Source of the DNA: Toxonevra muliebris | Lineage: Eukaryota; Arthropoda; Insecta; Diptera; Pallopteridae | Reading direction: 5' to 3' | Assembly (NCBI GenBank): GCA_963691655.1 | Contig: OY829327.1 | Span: forward strand, 87,432,019 to 87,496,018 | DNA: 64,000 nt | Part shown: positions 36,601 through 49,041 of the stretch, piece by piece | Numbering within the stretch: the stretch's first letter is position 1 | Layout of the letters: every line of letters begins with the position of its first letter | Notes under the pieces: generated by a model | Databases searched by the model: none | What the model saw: only the letters and a program-made list of their open reading frames with translations | What the model was told of the DNA's origin: nothing | Made by a program: the position numbers and the translations under genes

Positions 36601-39142
36601 GGCATACGCGACGTATGAGTAACCTAAATTTCCAAGTATACGCAAGTGGTATGTTTAAGTGAATCGAAAAGTATTTCATGAATTTAAGTAACAATTTTCT
36701 GCAGAACTAAAAAGAGGAATGCAAACAAAATTAACAAACTCCCACGACACGTGTATACCACGTGATGCATAAAACATGTATGAGTTTTCAAGGAGCACTG
36801 TCGGAAATGCATTAATTCAATACTTGCAAATGAATATTCCAATACATGAGTGCAAAGCACGCACACATTTCCCGAAAAGCGTGCAAAAATCAATCAATGA
36901 ATTTGCTCCCTCAAATGAAAACGTGTAGCAGCAGCAAAAAAAAAAAAAAAAAAAACATTTCCACAGCTTAACACACAAACCTGTTTCAAAATGATATCGC
37001 TCCAAAAACAAAAATAAAAAATAAAGTGAGCACAAAAACATTAAGCTAAAATTGAAAGTTGAACAACTTTGCGGTTAGATTGCAAAGCTGAATTTTATAT
37101 ACTTCTAGCTAAGTAGCGGTATCTATAACAACAATGAAAGCAGAAAGTAGCAACAGCAATAGCAACAACGACAATGATGTTGTTAATGAATTGAAATGTT
37201 GAAGTGGTATTAAAAAGTTCGAAAATGCGAAATCAAAACCAATTGAATTGAAATTCATTTTATATTGATTTGCTAAAGATTCGCTGATCAGCTTTTTGAA
37301 AGAGCTCTTTCGAAAAAGAATAATAGTTTCAAGTGCACTATTGTAGTAATGCAGGCTGGTAATACGTAACTAAAAAATGTATTTGTATTAAATTAATTAT
37401 GTGAAAAAAGACTTAATCTAAAGCAAGTGGCAATATTTATAGTTTTATTTTAAACTCTTTTGCATTTTAATTTTAAATACATACATATTGATTTGGTGTG
37501 TAAAATTTCCATATGATATTTGTCTAGTGCCTACATACATAATCCCAAATGTAACATAAACATGCAGCAAGCAGAACTGTTTAAAAATATATAGCTTTAC
37601 TTAATTTCACGCCTCGACAAGTGAGAGTTAGAAAGCTTTTGTGTAGACGTTAGAAAGGCAAGACATTGTTTTACTGCCATTTTTTTTCTACCAAATCAAG
37701 ACAAAGAGCATTTTCTCACGCTTCTACTTTTTGTCTTGAGCTTTGTATGGGAAATCGCATTTCATTTGTAATCCATAAGAGTTAAATCATTTATTGTTGA
37801 GATTTACCAAGTATTTTAGACCTAAACATAGAAAGTAAGGATTTCTTAACTATTATGAAATACCATAGCTAGTTCCTTTTATGACTCTTTTTTACATAAC
37901 TAGAGGAACTTCGGGTATTGTGGTATAGGATTTTTATTTCGAAATTTGTTGCTAAAGTTTAAGTCCAATTAGAACCAATCCTTGATAGCTTTCATTAGCG
38001 ACGCATTTACTATAGAATACTTTACAACGAGATAGATGCGCTGGCCAACAAATAAGATATAAGACAAAATCTAGAAAACCCCAAAAAGCACCTACCTCAA
38101 ATATTGGAAGGTAATGTAGTACACATGCGTAGTTAAATGTGGTATACTGTAGTTAAATGTGTACATATACTGTATCGTATTACCCAAAAAATCATTTGAT
38201 AAGTTCTATACATAAGCACGGATAATTAACTTGGTTTAAAAACTTTTAGTTTTTATTTTAGAAAATTTAATAATGTAAAAAAATGTGTGAAAATAAAACC
38301 ACCTTCTTGGTATCACTTTCTATACGTTGTAGCGGATACATATATATTTCTATTCTTTTTATACATAAAACTGAATCTATTTGTATATTGATCATTATTT
38401 TATTTTAAAGTTTATTGAATTATTGAATTTCTTGAATATTTTGATTATCATATAATATTAGCCACTACTGTAATGTTAAATTCTTGCTCTCATCGCTTTA
38501 CTAAATTTAATGTTTTCTTTATATTTTAAGTTTCATTCTATTTACTGATACTAAACTCTCACTCAATTAATGCAGTCATGAATTTATGTATAAACGTAGT
38601 TAAGCTTGCACAATGAAGAGCATTAGGCATTGAGATTTCGATCAATAAAGATCATTTGATCCAAATAAAAATTTACTGTGCGTCTTTTTATTTTTGCGAA
38701 GTCAAGACACAAGTAGACTTTTAGAGACTCTTGTGGTTTTTTTTTTTTGAAAACTTAATATTTACGAGGACGGATATAGACGCCATTGTCGTCTTATCCG
38801 AGCCCATGCTACGCATCCTAAACTCTTTTCTTACAATGTTCATATACAGACAATAGCTAATTTAAAAAAATAATTACCACACATGTTGAGGTCAAGAAAG
38901 AAATTGAGAAATATCTCTAACTCTTCTTCAAGCAAGTCAAGAACACGTTAATATTATACTACATTAGCCTCCTTTTAGTGTCAAAGGCCGATTTGAAGCA
39001 TTCGAAACAAAACACATTTAAAATAGAAAACACTTTAAATTTACACAATTTAATACTTGTTTTGTATAACTTATCATTTACTTTATCCGTATTGAAGTCT
39101 CAATTAAACAAAAACCGACTTTTCCTTTAAAATATTGCAATA
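33616..39142. other. Long AT-rich spacer
   Basis: No gene, RNA gene or clear inverted repeat recognised. Poly-A runs occur at 35022-35039 and 36937-36955, and scattered AAC/CAA-rich tracts at 35210-35480. Open frames are below 100 codons and motif-free. Confidence 0.45.
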
Positions 39143-39346
39143 ACACAGTTCAACAGCATTTTTGCAACATAATAGCCATCTTATAATCCTGAAAGGGAAT
39201 GTTGTAAAGACCATTTTTGTGAAACAAACTTACAGTCCAGCAGGTCTCAGTTTTTTTTTACAGTGGGTCAAAGTTTTCATATTTGGGTCGAAGGGAGCTG
39301 AATATTAAGTGCAAAAAGAGTTATAAATGTCTGAGGAAAATCTTAT

Positions 39347-39871
39347 GATAGTTTTTTAGGAGACTATGAAAATTAAATCTAGATGTTAATTTTCAAAGTC
39401 ATGACTTAAGTTCATGTTAATTTCGTTATTTGAAGTTATATATAAACAGGTTAATGAACAAATGTAGTCATCACAACAACAATGTATATAGAGACGGGCA
39501 AATCAGACGGCCGTTTCGGAATCCGCCACAATTCCTCATCAGTGATCTTAGTGATAGTTCTTAATCTTTCAATATCCTATATAAGCTACTAATATTTGAA
39601 ATCATAACCCAGAATTATGGATTTGATTCCAAATATCTTCACTGAATAGAGATATTGAAAGAAACTACCACTACCGTTCTATACACTTATGTTGTTGTTT
39701 TTTTCCCATCGTAGCTAGTCTGCATAACAGTTCGTTATTTGAAAGTCTAGTACATGGGAGAGTGTGTGTGTGTGTGAGAAAATGATTCTAGGTGTCATTT
39801 GCCTGATTCGTCTGATTTGCCCGTCTCTATATACATTGTTGTTGTGATGACTACATTTGTTCATTAACCTG
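39347..39871. mobile_element. 525-bp insert in the left arm, 10-bp duplication AAAATCTTAT
   Basis: AAAATCTTAT at 39337-39346 and 39872-39881 flanks the insert, while the intact right arm has a single equivalent (GGAAATCTTATTGG on the reverse strand near 40889). Inside, AGGTTAATGAACAAATGTAG at 39452 is repeated inverted at 39805-39869. The first 160 bp also occurs at 12692-12858. A 9-10 bp duplication would suit a Mutator-like element, but no transposase is present. Confidence 0.65.
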
Positions 39872-41101
39872 AAAATCTTATCGTCAAAGTTTTACGGTAG
39901 AATTTTACAACGGTAATTTCTGTGGAACATTTTAAGCCTTTAGTTCTTCTTTTTATGGGACAATTTGACCCTTTTTTTGATGAAAACCTGAAAAGTCCTT
40001 TCAAAAGAGACCTTTAAGGATTAAAATATTCCACAAAAATATTTGCCAAAAAATTTCATTAGGGGTCATCAAAGACATAAAAGTCATATATATAATGATT
40101 AAAAACTGATAAAAGAAAATAGTTTTTTTACTTCTATCAAAATTGTAATTTACGCAGAACTAGCACGCGTTTGATATGTGATTTGCCGGTTCAATTCAAG
40201 TCATGGACGTAGAAAATGTCAGTGCCCTGCCACCGCCTTTATAGCAGGTCAATATCCCATTTTCTCAAGTTGTACATATATTTTTTGGTATGAACATTTT
40301 AGACAAAAATTTATTCTAAAATTTCCTACTTTTTTACTTTGGTAGTTGGAACTCAACTTAAAACCGTTTTTCCGCCGATAAAAAAATACGCGTATGATCG
40401 GTTATGCATTACTGCAGCATTTGCAGAAGCAAAAACGTTCAAAATGTATTGGCTGCTGGTCAAGTATTAGCGGCAAGAAGGAGCATCACTTCAACAGTCC
40501 CTTGCTGTTAAATGCGTGATTAGCAGACAAATATTAAGACAGAATATTCTCGCTTTTGCTTCTGCAAATGTGGCAATACTGTACCCTACGTGTCTATTAC
40601 ATTTTCGTCCCTACAACATTTATGAAAATTAGAAAAATAGGCGCCAGACACCTGGGGGACGTCACCTTGTTGGTCAAAATTAATGTTATACTTCTATAAC
40701 TTCGGTGACCCCTAGTGAAATTCTCTGGCAAATATTTTTGTGAAACATTTTAATACTTTAATGTCTCTTTTGAAAGGACTTTTTAGGTTTTCATCAAAAA
40801 GGGGGTCAAATTGTCCCATAAAAAGAGGAACTAAAGGGTTAAAATGTTCTAGAGAAATGACCCTGGTAAAGTTCTACCATACAACTTTGCCAATAAGATT
40901 TCCCTCAGACATCAATTTATAACACTTTTTGCACTTAGTATTCAGCTCCCTTCGACCAAAATAAGAAAACTTTGACCCACTGTAAAAAAAAAAAAAAAAA
41001 CTGACACGAGCTGGACTATAAATTTGTTTTACCCAAAATGGTCTATACAACATTCCCTTTCAGGATTACAGGATGGCTATTCTGTTGCAGCCAAAAAGTC
41101 T

Positions 41102-41253
41102 TCATTTGAGGCCACCTCGGTGACCTAATGGTAGAGTGCTAGACTGGAGTTCCAGCTGCCTCGGTTTCAAATCCCAAATGGTGTATAATTGATATAATTA
41201 ATATTAAGATGAACATAAAAAGTAAGCCACTTCGGTAGCTTAGTGAAAACAGG
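41102..41253 (+). mobile_element. tRNA-derived SINE (152 bp, 9-bp duplication AAAAAGTCT)
   Basis: AAAAAGTCT at 41093-41101 and 41254-41262 flanks the insert, and the equivalent arm of copy B has the site uninterrupted. The head from about 41111 is tRNA-like: an A-box region TGACCTAATGGTAGAGTGC (41121-41139) and a B-box GGTTTCAAATCCC (41163-41175) about 30 bp apart. Between them, CTAGA and TCCAG can form an anticodon stem (one mismatch) around the loop CTGGAGT, which would present GGA. The tail has no clear simple repeat and ends GAAAACAGG. SINEs are transcribed by RNA polymerase III and moved by LINE enzymes; the partner LINE is unknown. Confidence 0.75.
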
Positions 41254-41280
41254 AAAAAGTCTGAATTTGTTGGACTGTGT

Positions 41281-44200
41281 AGCTATCAAGCCAAAAAAAA
41301 AAGTCGACCATACGCGATTACATGTTTCTTCAACTGACCAACAACATGTCTTCTTTCATCCCACAACTAATGGACATTCCTATGTTTTTTTTTTTTTAGT
41401 TCCTCAGCATTTCTGATAGATGGCACTTGCATAAACTTATTAAAACTGTAGATATATGCTACAGGGTCCCACATTGTCCTCTTATACCACAATACCTGAA
41501 GTTCCTTTACATGTGTATATTGCCAACTTAAATTTCTTAAAATCTTTTAATTTTTATCCATTATTTTTTTTTAAGGGTTTTGTTATATATAGGTGTTATT
41601 CTTCTTTCATTTTTCTTTGTTATTATTTCATAACCATTAAGGCATTTTCATTGTAATTTTTCGAGTACCTTAAATGGTAGCAGTTGCTTTCAGAAACATT
41701 GCAATTGATACTGAATAACTTATACCCAAGATGTTATATAATTCATTCATCTTGCATTACTTTTTGTGTCAATAGGCTTTTGATTGTATGTATGTATATT
41801 CATATTTATAGAAAACAGAAATGGATTTTGCTACTCACATGTTTTTCGTACTCAATTTATGAAAACTTCACTTTAACCTTTTGAAAACGCAGCTGAGTCA
41901 AATTTTCTCTTTCGGGTTCTTCTTTTTTATATAACAATATGTATTTAAAAGTAAGCTAGCTATCATACAATGCAAAAAAAAAATACTATATTTAAATGCA
42001 ATTCAACAACTACACTCTGCAATAATATTCCTTTTAGCTCTACTATATAGTCCAAGGTTGATGGACCGAAAGTTATACTGGGTTGGGTTGGCATTGAATA
42101 AGAAGTTTTAAGTAAATAGAAAGTAATGGGTTAGGTTAAGTGGCTGTCTATGGTCACAGTTTTTGTTGCACAGTGTTAAATGATAAACAAAATTAACATA
42201 AACATCACCTGTTCAAAAATACGTATGACAAATGAAATTTTTATAACTAAAGGCTACTATTACATACTTTTGAACAATTTGAACATATCCAAATGTATGT
42301 ATGTTTCGGAAATCGAAATTATATTTTTCTGCTGCTGCTGCTGCTGCTGCTTTTAACTTGTCACTTGATTTAAAAACGACACATATGACAAATGACCATT
42401 ACAATTATTATAATTGTTAAGTGTAAGTCAATAGTGACAAAGTATCGAATGTGGCACTAGATGGGAAGGAAAACGTTGAAAGTATAAGAAATGATACTGT
42501 GATGAAAATGTAAATAAATATATGCAAGAAAATACACAAATACACCCAAACAATCTAATGGCACCTGCGTTAAGTTGGGAAGGTTTTTTTTTTGGTTATT
42601 TTCTTTACTGCTTTAACATAAGAAAAAACCAGCAAACAATGACGATGATGACTACAACAACGACAAGTCACTTGACTATAAATACATACATCCTGTCTAG
42701 ACTTAAGGTTAAAACAAGCGCTGGTTAAGAATTGTAGCCAGTGCCAAGTAAATACTCGTCACATGTGTAGAGCTGCTTGAGGTGGGCACATATTGAAGTC
42801 AATTAGGTCTAACTCAAAGCTGAAAACAAAAGATTTTCACAAACATTCACATTCGCTTTCTTTCTTTTTTACACTTCAATGCACAAGTAAACGAACCGTT
42901 GTAATGTAAAAAGTGTAAAATAAACAAGGGGTAAATAATAAAGTTCATTCAAAGACAAACGCACAGTAATCATGATGTTGCTGTAAACACTACTTAATTT
43001 TATTGGACTTGGTGAAAATTCTCAAGCAGAAAAATGTAATAGAAAAAAATAAATATAAATCTCTGCAAATGATGGCAATGATGGCAAACTCAAAAGTACA
43101 TACATTCTGAAGTTCACATTGCATTTGATATATATTATAAATTTGTCTATCCCTAAGCCAATAGGTATACGCCAGCCACTCAATTTCTGGGCAAACTAAC
43201 AATTATTTGTAATTAGTCTACAAACGAAAGAATACTGTTTTAATTTGTAATAAATATATAACTAACTCATTTGGCATAAAAATCGTATACAAAAATTATA
43301 TAATCACACTAACTCAAATCACATGATAATACATATATATTTCAACTCATCAGCGTAATGCCTCAAGTTATTTACACATTTACAACGCAACAAAGCAGCA
43401 GCTTGTACGCACCTGAAAGTATGCAATAAAAGAGTGAAATTATTTGGCATACCAGGTAGTATTATTAGTGTAAAATCCCATTAATTTAGGTAAACTAATC
43501 TCTCGTCACTAAATTCCCAAATATAACATAAACACAAGGCCAACATCAACAGTAGCAGCAACAACGCAACCACCACTTCAAAATTGTACACACACATACT
43601 ATAATATAAAACATAAGCACACACACACACACACACAGTGTAATCAACAGCCAACACATTAACAATGTCACCAGTGACATCCAGCAGCAGCAATAATAAT
43701 AATAGCAGTAGCATCGACAGCAACTGAAGAAGAAATAACAAAAGCACAGTGAAGTACTAGTAACGTAGCGAACGCAACTCAATGCAAAATGAAAATAACC
43801 TAAAGCGCTTACTTACGAAGTACTCGGTACACACACCGTTGCATCGACTCACCGATAATGATGTTAGCAATGATGATGATACACAACTTTGTATTTAATC
43901 TATATACATGTTAGACTGCCGCCTCTTCTCTTCATTTCACTTGAGTACACCTTCATGCCTCACTCGAGTTACTCATTTTACTGTCAATGTCGCTGTTGCT
44001 GCTATTGATGTTAGTGTTTCTGTAGTGGTAAGGGTGATGGTATGTTGGTGTCAATGTTAGTTGATGCTGATGCGCATCATTGTAAATTGTAAGTCTGATT
44101 GATGTCAACCGCCACTTAGTTTGAACTCATGACATGAAATTGACATTTTATGTTGCGCGCCAGGTTCCAAAAACATATTACTACTTTTTTTTTAAAGTAA

Positions 44201-46564
44201 ACATTTTATGTTTTTACATTATGGTTAAAACGCAAAAATTAATGCATTTTCTAGATTTTTTCATGCAAAAGCGTTGTGAATTTTGCTGATGATTGTGAAC
44301 GTGTGAAAATAAAGCTGCTTTATGAATACAGGCTAACGATTTTTGTAATAGTTGAAAAGAGGAAAAGAATATTTAAATATTATAAACAATCCAAAGATTA
44401 TTTATTTTCCTGAAAAATATCAATGTGCATTGCATATGCATCAGAGAAAATTGTTACAGATTTCACAGATCAAAATAATTTTACTAGCAGAAGTATACAT
44501 TTGAAACAACGATTATATTGCAATCAGATACTTATATGATAAGCGGAATGGACTACGCCGAAAACCTCTTTCCTTCCCTTGGACCCGCTAATGAAAAAAA
44601 ACAAAGTTTCCTATATTTATTACAGTGACAACTAAAATTTCAAAGTATATTTTTTCCAGCCTTAAGCGCACAGTTTATGCATTAGCTTAAAACCAACAGT
44701 ACCCGGTTTTATTTATATATTTATTTATTGTATGTGCTTAGATTAAACGCACTTGCGCAAATGAAATGAAAAATTATTACTAGAGTTGAAGCTTAAGAGC
44801 ATTGAGTTTATGTTTTATGCTGATTTATTTATTTGTGTTTTTACTTAAATGTTATCGTTACTTTTTTTTTGCGTTTTTGTTTGCGGCAACAAATAAACCA
44901 CGCAAAACAAGAAAATCGAAAAAAAACAAGCTTCCAATGAGGCCAATGCGCTTCACAGAGATAGGGAGAAATAAAGAAAGGGATACATAACTACCAAGCG
45001 TACATCACGTCGTATGCTTGATATTTATATACACGAGCATTGTACGATGATGATAGCGCTACACAACTGTCTATTCTGGTCATTTATAATGATTTGCAGG
45101 CATAAAAAAACTACACAGGCAAAATAAGTAAGTAGCAGCAGTAGAATCTTTACTTATTTCGCATTTATTTAACGATGATGATGATGATAAAAAAAAAAAA
45201 AAACAAAACAGAAAAACAAAAAAACTAAAATGAAAATGTTTATTTCATTACATTTAATATTTTGCGTTTTATACTAAGAAGGAAGCCAACAACACATCAC
45301 CACTACAAGCTTCAGTATATCTCTACTGTATTCACTTTATAGACGATTGTGCATCATGCGTACGTATGTATGTATGTGTGTGCTATTCTAATCATCAATC
45401 ACCAAGGAGTTGGAGTAAATATGTAGCCACGTTTCTCGAGCTACTGACTTTTGCTATATTGGCAAATAGGGCCTAGTGGGAGGGGTAGTGTTAAGAGGGT
45501 GGTGCTGTTTTATGAAAACCTGATTGATGAATCGTCATGTAAATTAATTTGTAATAGCAAATTCGCTTATACACACACACACATACACACACACACATAC
45601 CATACATACAAATAAATTGTACTTAGTAATTCTGGCTAGTTATTGTGCATATAAATGATAAGAGTATTTCTCGTATTTCTCTGTTTTGTGTTGTTGTTGT
45701 GTAATTTATGTTCGCTTGTAGTCAGTAGATATTAATTTTGTATCTGTATCTTTGAAAATTCGCAAGTAGCTTAATTGATTCATTCTTTAGATTGGCCATT
45801 TCAATTTTTCATTCATGATTTGTGTTGTTGTTATGTGTGATCGAATTTATGTGCAAATTGATAGAGACCTAGAATTTAATGTTGAAAATCAAAAAGAGAT
45901 AAGTTTACACATGACTATTTTTGCAAGAGATAAAGCAAGGGTTCTAGAGCAAAGCTACTATAAAAAAACATAATAAAACCTTTTTTTTTTTCAATATATG
46001 TCCAGATCGTTGCTCCTGAATTCTGAATTAAAAAACACTTTGGCCCTTTTAGTCACCTCTGAATCGGCTAATGTCTGCAAAAAAAATTGTATTAGGAATA
46101 CTTATTTCGAAAAAATTGAATCCTCTTGAGTCCCTACCAATTAAAATGACTAAATTTTTTAATAAATGACTGAAGTTCCCGAAATAGAAGAAAATAAAAC
46201 AAATATAAAAATAACTGTTGGCAGTCGAAAAATTGAGAAGCAAGAAGCAACGCTTTCACAGGCGCAGGTAAAAGAAAGTATAAAAAGAAAATAAAGAAAA
46301 TAGAGCACCAAATTAATCGATTGAAGATCACGGCTCCTTTTTGCAAGGACGATGACTGAAATCTTGTTGTAAAAGCCTATGGAGTGAATACTTCTAGCAG
46401 CTACTTAATAGCGACAAAAGATTATTTGAAAATGTGGTGGACAATAAGACAAAATTCCTTCAAGGTCTCCAAAGATATCGAATATCAAAATTTCAGCATT
46501 ACAACCCAGAACAAAGTCAGCGTAGAAATCAAGCGCTGAATAACTTTTAAAGGGTTTTCCATTA
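41281..46564. other. Microsatellite-rich non-coding sequence
   Basis: Contains (CTG)7 at 42329-42350, an AC repeat at 43619-43637, CAG/CAA-rich tracts at 43545-43730, (GAT)5 at 45174-45188, an 18-A stretch near 45189-45203 and AC repeats at 45571-45598. Open frames at 43481-43782 are translations of the CAG/CA tracts. No host exon recognised. Confidence 0.5.
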
Positions 46565-47731
46565 GAGACATAACAATTTCGTATCTTTATATGAACGCAC
46601 CTTTAAACTTTTTTAATGAACTGTCAATGTCAAAAGGTTAGTTAAAGTTAACATTTTCATCATGGTTAAGTTCACGAACCAGCAACGTTTGAAAATTATT
46701 AAAGATTATTACCGAAATCGGTGGTCGCCACTTTAAGAGCGCTTTCTCCAATTTTCGGTTGTAATAAACGTCCCACCCGGCAGGTTGTGCGTGCTATAGT
46801 GGATGAATTTGAATTCACATTTTCATTATTGGATGTTCCAGTGCCAAAAAGACATCGTACCGCTCGAAGCGAAAAAAATATCGCAGCCGTAAGTGTATCG
46901 ATTCAAAATAACCCAAATCAGTCGATTCCACATCGTTCTCAAAAATTGGGCATCGCTCGAACGACACTGTGGCGTATTTTGCGAAAAGATCTTGGCACAC
47001 ATGCTTACAAGATGAAATTGCCTCAAGAACTAAAGCCACTTGATTATTTGAAAAGCCGAAATTTCTCCAATTGGGCTCTGGCAAAGCTTGAAGAAAATGT
47101 AAAATTTCATCGAAAAATCATCTTCAGCGATGAAGCTCATTTCTGGCTCAATGGCTTTGTTAATAAGCAAAATATGCGTTATTGGTCAACAACAAACTCA
47201 CATGTGCTTCTTGAGACACCGTTACATTCGCAAAAAGCTACTGTTTGGTGCGGTTTTCATGCCGCAGGTGTGATTGGACCGTATTTTTTCGTGGATGAAA
47301 ACGACCGTCATGTTACCGACAATGGAGAGCGCAATCGCGTCACAATCGATTTATTGAAAGGCAAATTCGGTGAATGTGTTATCTTGAGAAAAGGTCCGGT
47401 GGAATGGCCGCCTCTTTCAAGCGATCTAACGCCATTGGATTTATTTTTATGGGGCTATATCAAGTCACTGGTCAATGCCAACAAGCCAGCAACTTTAGAC
47501 GAGCTCAAAGACAATATCAAACGCGAAATTGCCAACGTTCTGGTCGAAATGTGTGCGAGAGTGGTGGAAAATTGGGTCCAAAGAATCGATCGCTGTAAAC
47601 AGGATCGTGGTGGTCATATAAACGAATGGTCATATGAAAAATGTAATGCTTGCACTACCCCCACAATAAATTTGAACTCAATATCTGAAAAAATTCTGTA
47701 TTTTATTAATAGATAAAATTGTTATATCCTT
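46565..47731 (+). mobile_element. rosa-type (DD41D) Tc1/mariner-superfamily element, copy 1
   Basis: The left end GAGACATAACAATTTCG follows TA at 46563-46564. The right end, about 47731, reads AAATTGTTATATCC, the inverted form. Upstream homology with copy 2 continues through AAAGGGTTTT...CATTAG, so the true 5' end may lie about 20 bp further left. Encodes a broken transposase on the plus strand. Confidence 0.8.
46662..47716 (+). pseudogene. rosa-type (DD41D) transposase, copy 1
   Basis: ATG at 46662 gives MVKFTNQQRLKIIKDYYRNR, then a small deletion shifts the frame. From 46721 a 331-codon frame carries the paired helix-turn-helix region (NRP/RPTRQVVRAIVDEF, SQKLGIARTTLWRILRKDLG), IIFSDEAHFWLNG (first Asp), TVWCGFHAAGVIGPYFF and, near the end, WPPLSSDLTPLDLFLWGY (third Asp). 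About 90 bp that copy 2 retains (around MWFQQ) is deleted after DRHVTDNGERNRV, so the second catalytic Asp is missing although the frame remains open. The spacing seen in copy 2 gives DD41D, which is typical of the rosa group. A catalytically dead but long open frame. Confidence 0.88.
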
Positions 47732-47807
47732 TACAAGCAAATGCTTTTGGGTTTCAGTGAGCAATTAAAAACAGAGCTTTACAAGTTTCTCATCCTATCC
47801 ATTATTA

Positions 47808-48711
47808 CAAGGCCGTATTTAGGGGGAGGTTTTGAGGGTTCTGACCCCCCCTCCCCCCCCGCGAAATCTGGAAACTTTATTCAAATTTTAGAGATTAATT
47901 GCCAATAGATGGAAAAAAAGTCAAAATAAAATCTATTTAACGATATTTTTTACTTCCATCGGTTTTTTTTTCTAAAAAGTCATATATAAAAAAAAATAAA
48001 TTTGAAATCTTAGTTACACTATGCGATCAAATCCGATTTGTTTTCGACATGAGGTTTACTAAGGATTCAAAAAGAGAAGGTGATACTGAGCATTCCTGCA
48101 TTCATAGTTTTTCTAGGTCAGTAACTGTTTTTGATTTAAAGTTTCGTCCTGAATCAGTATGAAAAGTTTAAAAATTAATAAAAAATATAAAAAATTAGCG
48201 GATTTTTGTAAAAATAGACTTGCCTGACCCCATTTTTATCCTAAAACGTGACGTGATTGGAAAGTTTTTGACCTTAAATTCGTGTTCAACGTGAAAAATT
48301 CTTTCGCAAAAACTCCATCTTATTAGCAAAACCCATGCAGTTTAGGAGGCAATCTCAAAATACAATTAATTTTTAACGCATTATTGGTCAGAGCACCACG
48401 AAAGATCTCAACCTCATTCGGGTTCCTTATCATTGATAATGGCTCAAATTCCCAATGATGATCATTTTTGGGAAGTCAATGAGTTAATGAAATTATGTCC
48501 TTGACGATAAAAAAAATGCATTAGAATACACATTGAATATTTATTTGAAAAAATTTAATTTAATTATTCTGTGAATTTTTTGTCACTTTTGGTCATTTTT
48601 TTGAGGTTAAGATTGAAAAAAATCGGAAAATTTATTTTATTTATTTTATTATTTATGAATATTTTCTTCGAATGAAAACCTCCCCGAACAAAATTTCTGG
48701 CTACGGCCCTG
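47808..48711. mobile_element. hAT-type miniature element, copy B, with 8-bp duplication CATTATTA
   Basis: CATTATTA at 47800-47807 and 48712-48719 flanks an element starting CAAGGCCGTATTTAGGGGG and ending, on the reverse strand, CAGGGCCGTAGCCAGAAAT. CARGGCCGTA termini with an 8-bp duplication fit hAT. It is 904 bp and non-coding, with a G-rich left and C-rich inner end. Copy A lies at 2771-3797. Confidence 0.88.
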
Positions 48712-48719
48712 CATTATTA

Positions 48720-49041
48720 TATATAACTTTGAAATATAAAAAAAGCCAGAGGCCTTGCCAGCTAGGTTCTGTTCAATGAGTGGAATGGAAGAAAATACTT
48801 CGATTAGAACACAATGCTTTTTAATCCAGGATGAATATTCATATTTTTCAAAAAATTTCCAAAAGAATTTTTTTATTGAATCGCAATCTAAAATATCTAT
48901 TGTATGTTTCTCTTTTAGCCTTATACCTAGAGACCACTCATCTAGTCCCGTCTGTATTGCGAGTATTGCAGTCGGGTCTATAGATGCCATTTCATTAGAG
49001 TAAATCTTTGAAACTTTTTCCGGATTCACTAATTCGATTTA
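48720..49041 (-). CDS. Unrecognised open frame fragment (about 105 codons outside the hAT element)
   Basis: An open frame runs leftward from a stop at 49039-49041 through the hAT insertion site; the last 24 residues read into the element. The part outside it (SIDPTAILAIQTGLDEWSLG, then DCDSIKKFFWKFFEKYEYSSW) has mixed composition and no homopolymer bias, unlike nearby chance frames. It begins with no clear ATG; the first ATG codon is about 12 residues in. I recognise no domain. It could be a decayed transposon or host exon interrupted by the hAT element, or chance. Confidence 0.3.

Larger units (their letters stand above)
39143..41280. mobile_element. Long-TIR fold-back element, ACACAGT family, copy A
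   Basis: The ends ACACAGTTCAACAGC and ...TTTGTTGGACTGTGT start arms that pair through AGGGAATGTTGTA and its partner, GGGTCAAAGTTTTC, TCGAAGGGAGCTGAATA, GGGACAATTTGACCC, and AAATATTTGCCA plus ATTTCA(T/C)TAGGGGTCA. The left arm (39143-40095) minus a 525-bp insert and its duplicated target is about 418-433 bp; the right arm (40680-41280) minus the SINE and one target copy is about 440 bp, so the arms match in length once insertions are removed. The roughly 585-bp centre holds a smaller inverted pair (40412-40436 with 40553-40577). Non-coding. Confidence 0.82.

Noticed and set aside
42110..42145. GGGTTAGGTTAAGTGGC resembling a LINE 3' tail or insect telomere repeat
   Set aside because: A single short match with no adjacent LINE coding sequence and no tandem TTAGG array.
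43481..43782. Leu- and Cys-rich reverse-strand open frames
   Set aside because: They are translations of CAG, AAT and CA microsatellite DNA, not evidence of a membrane protein.
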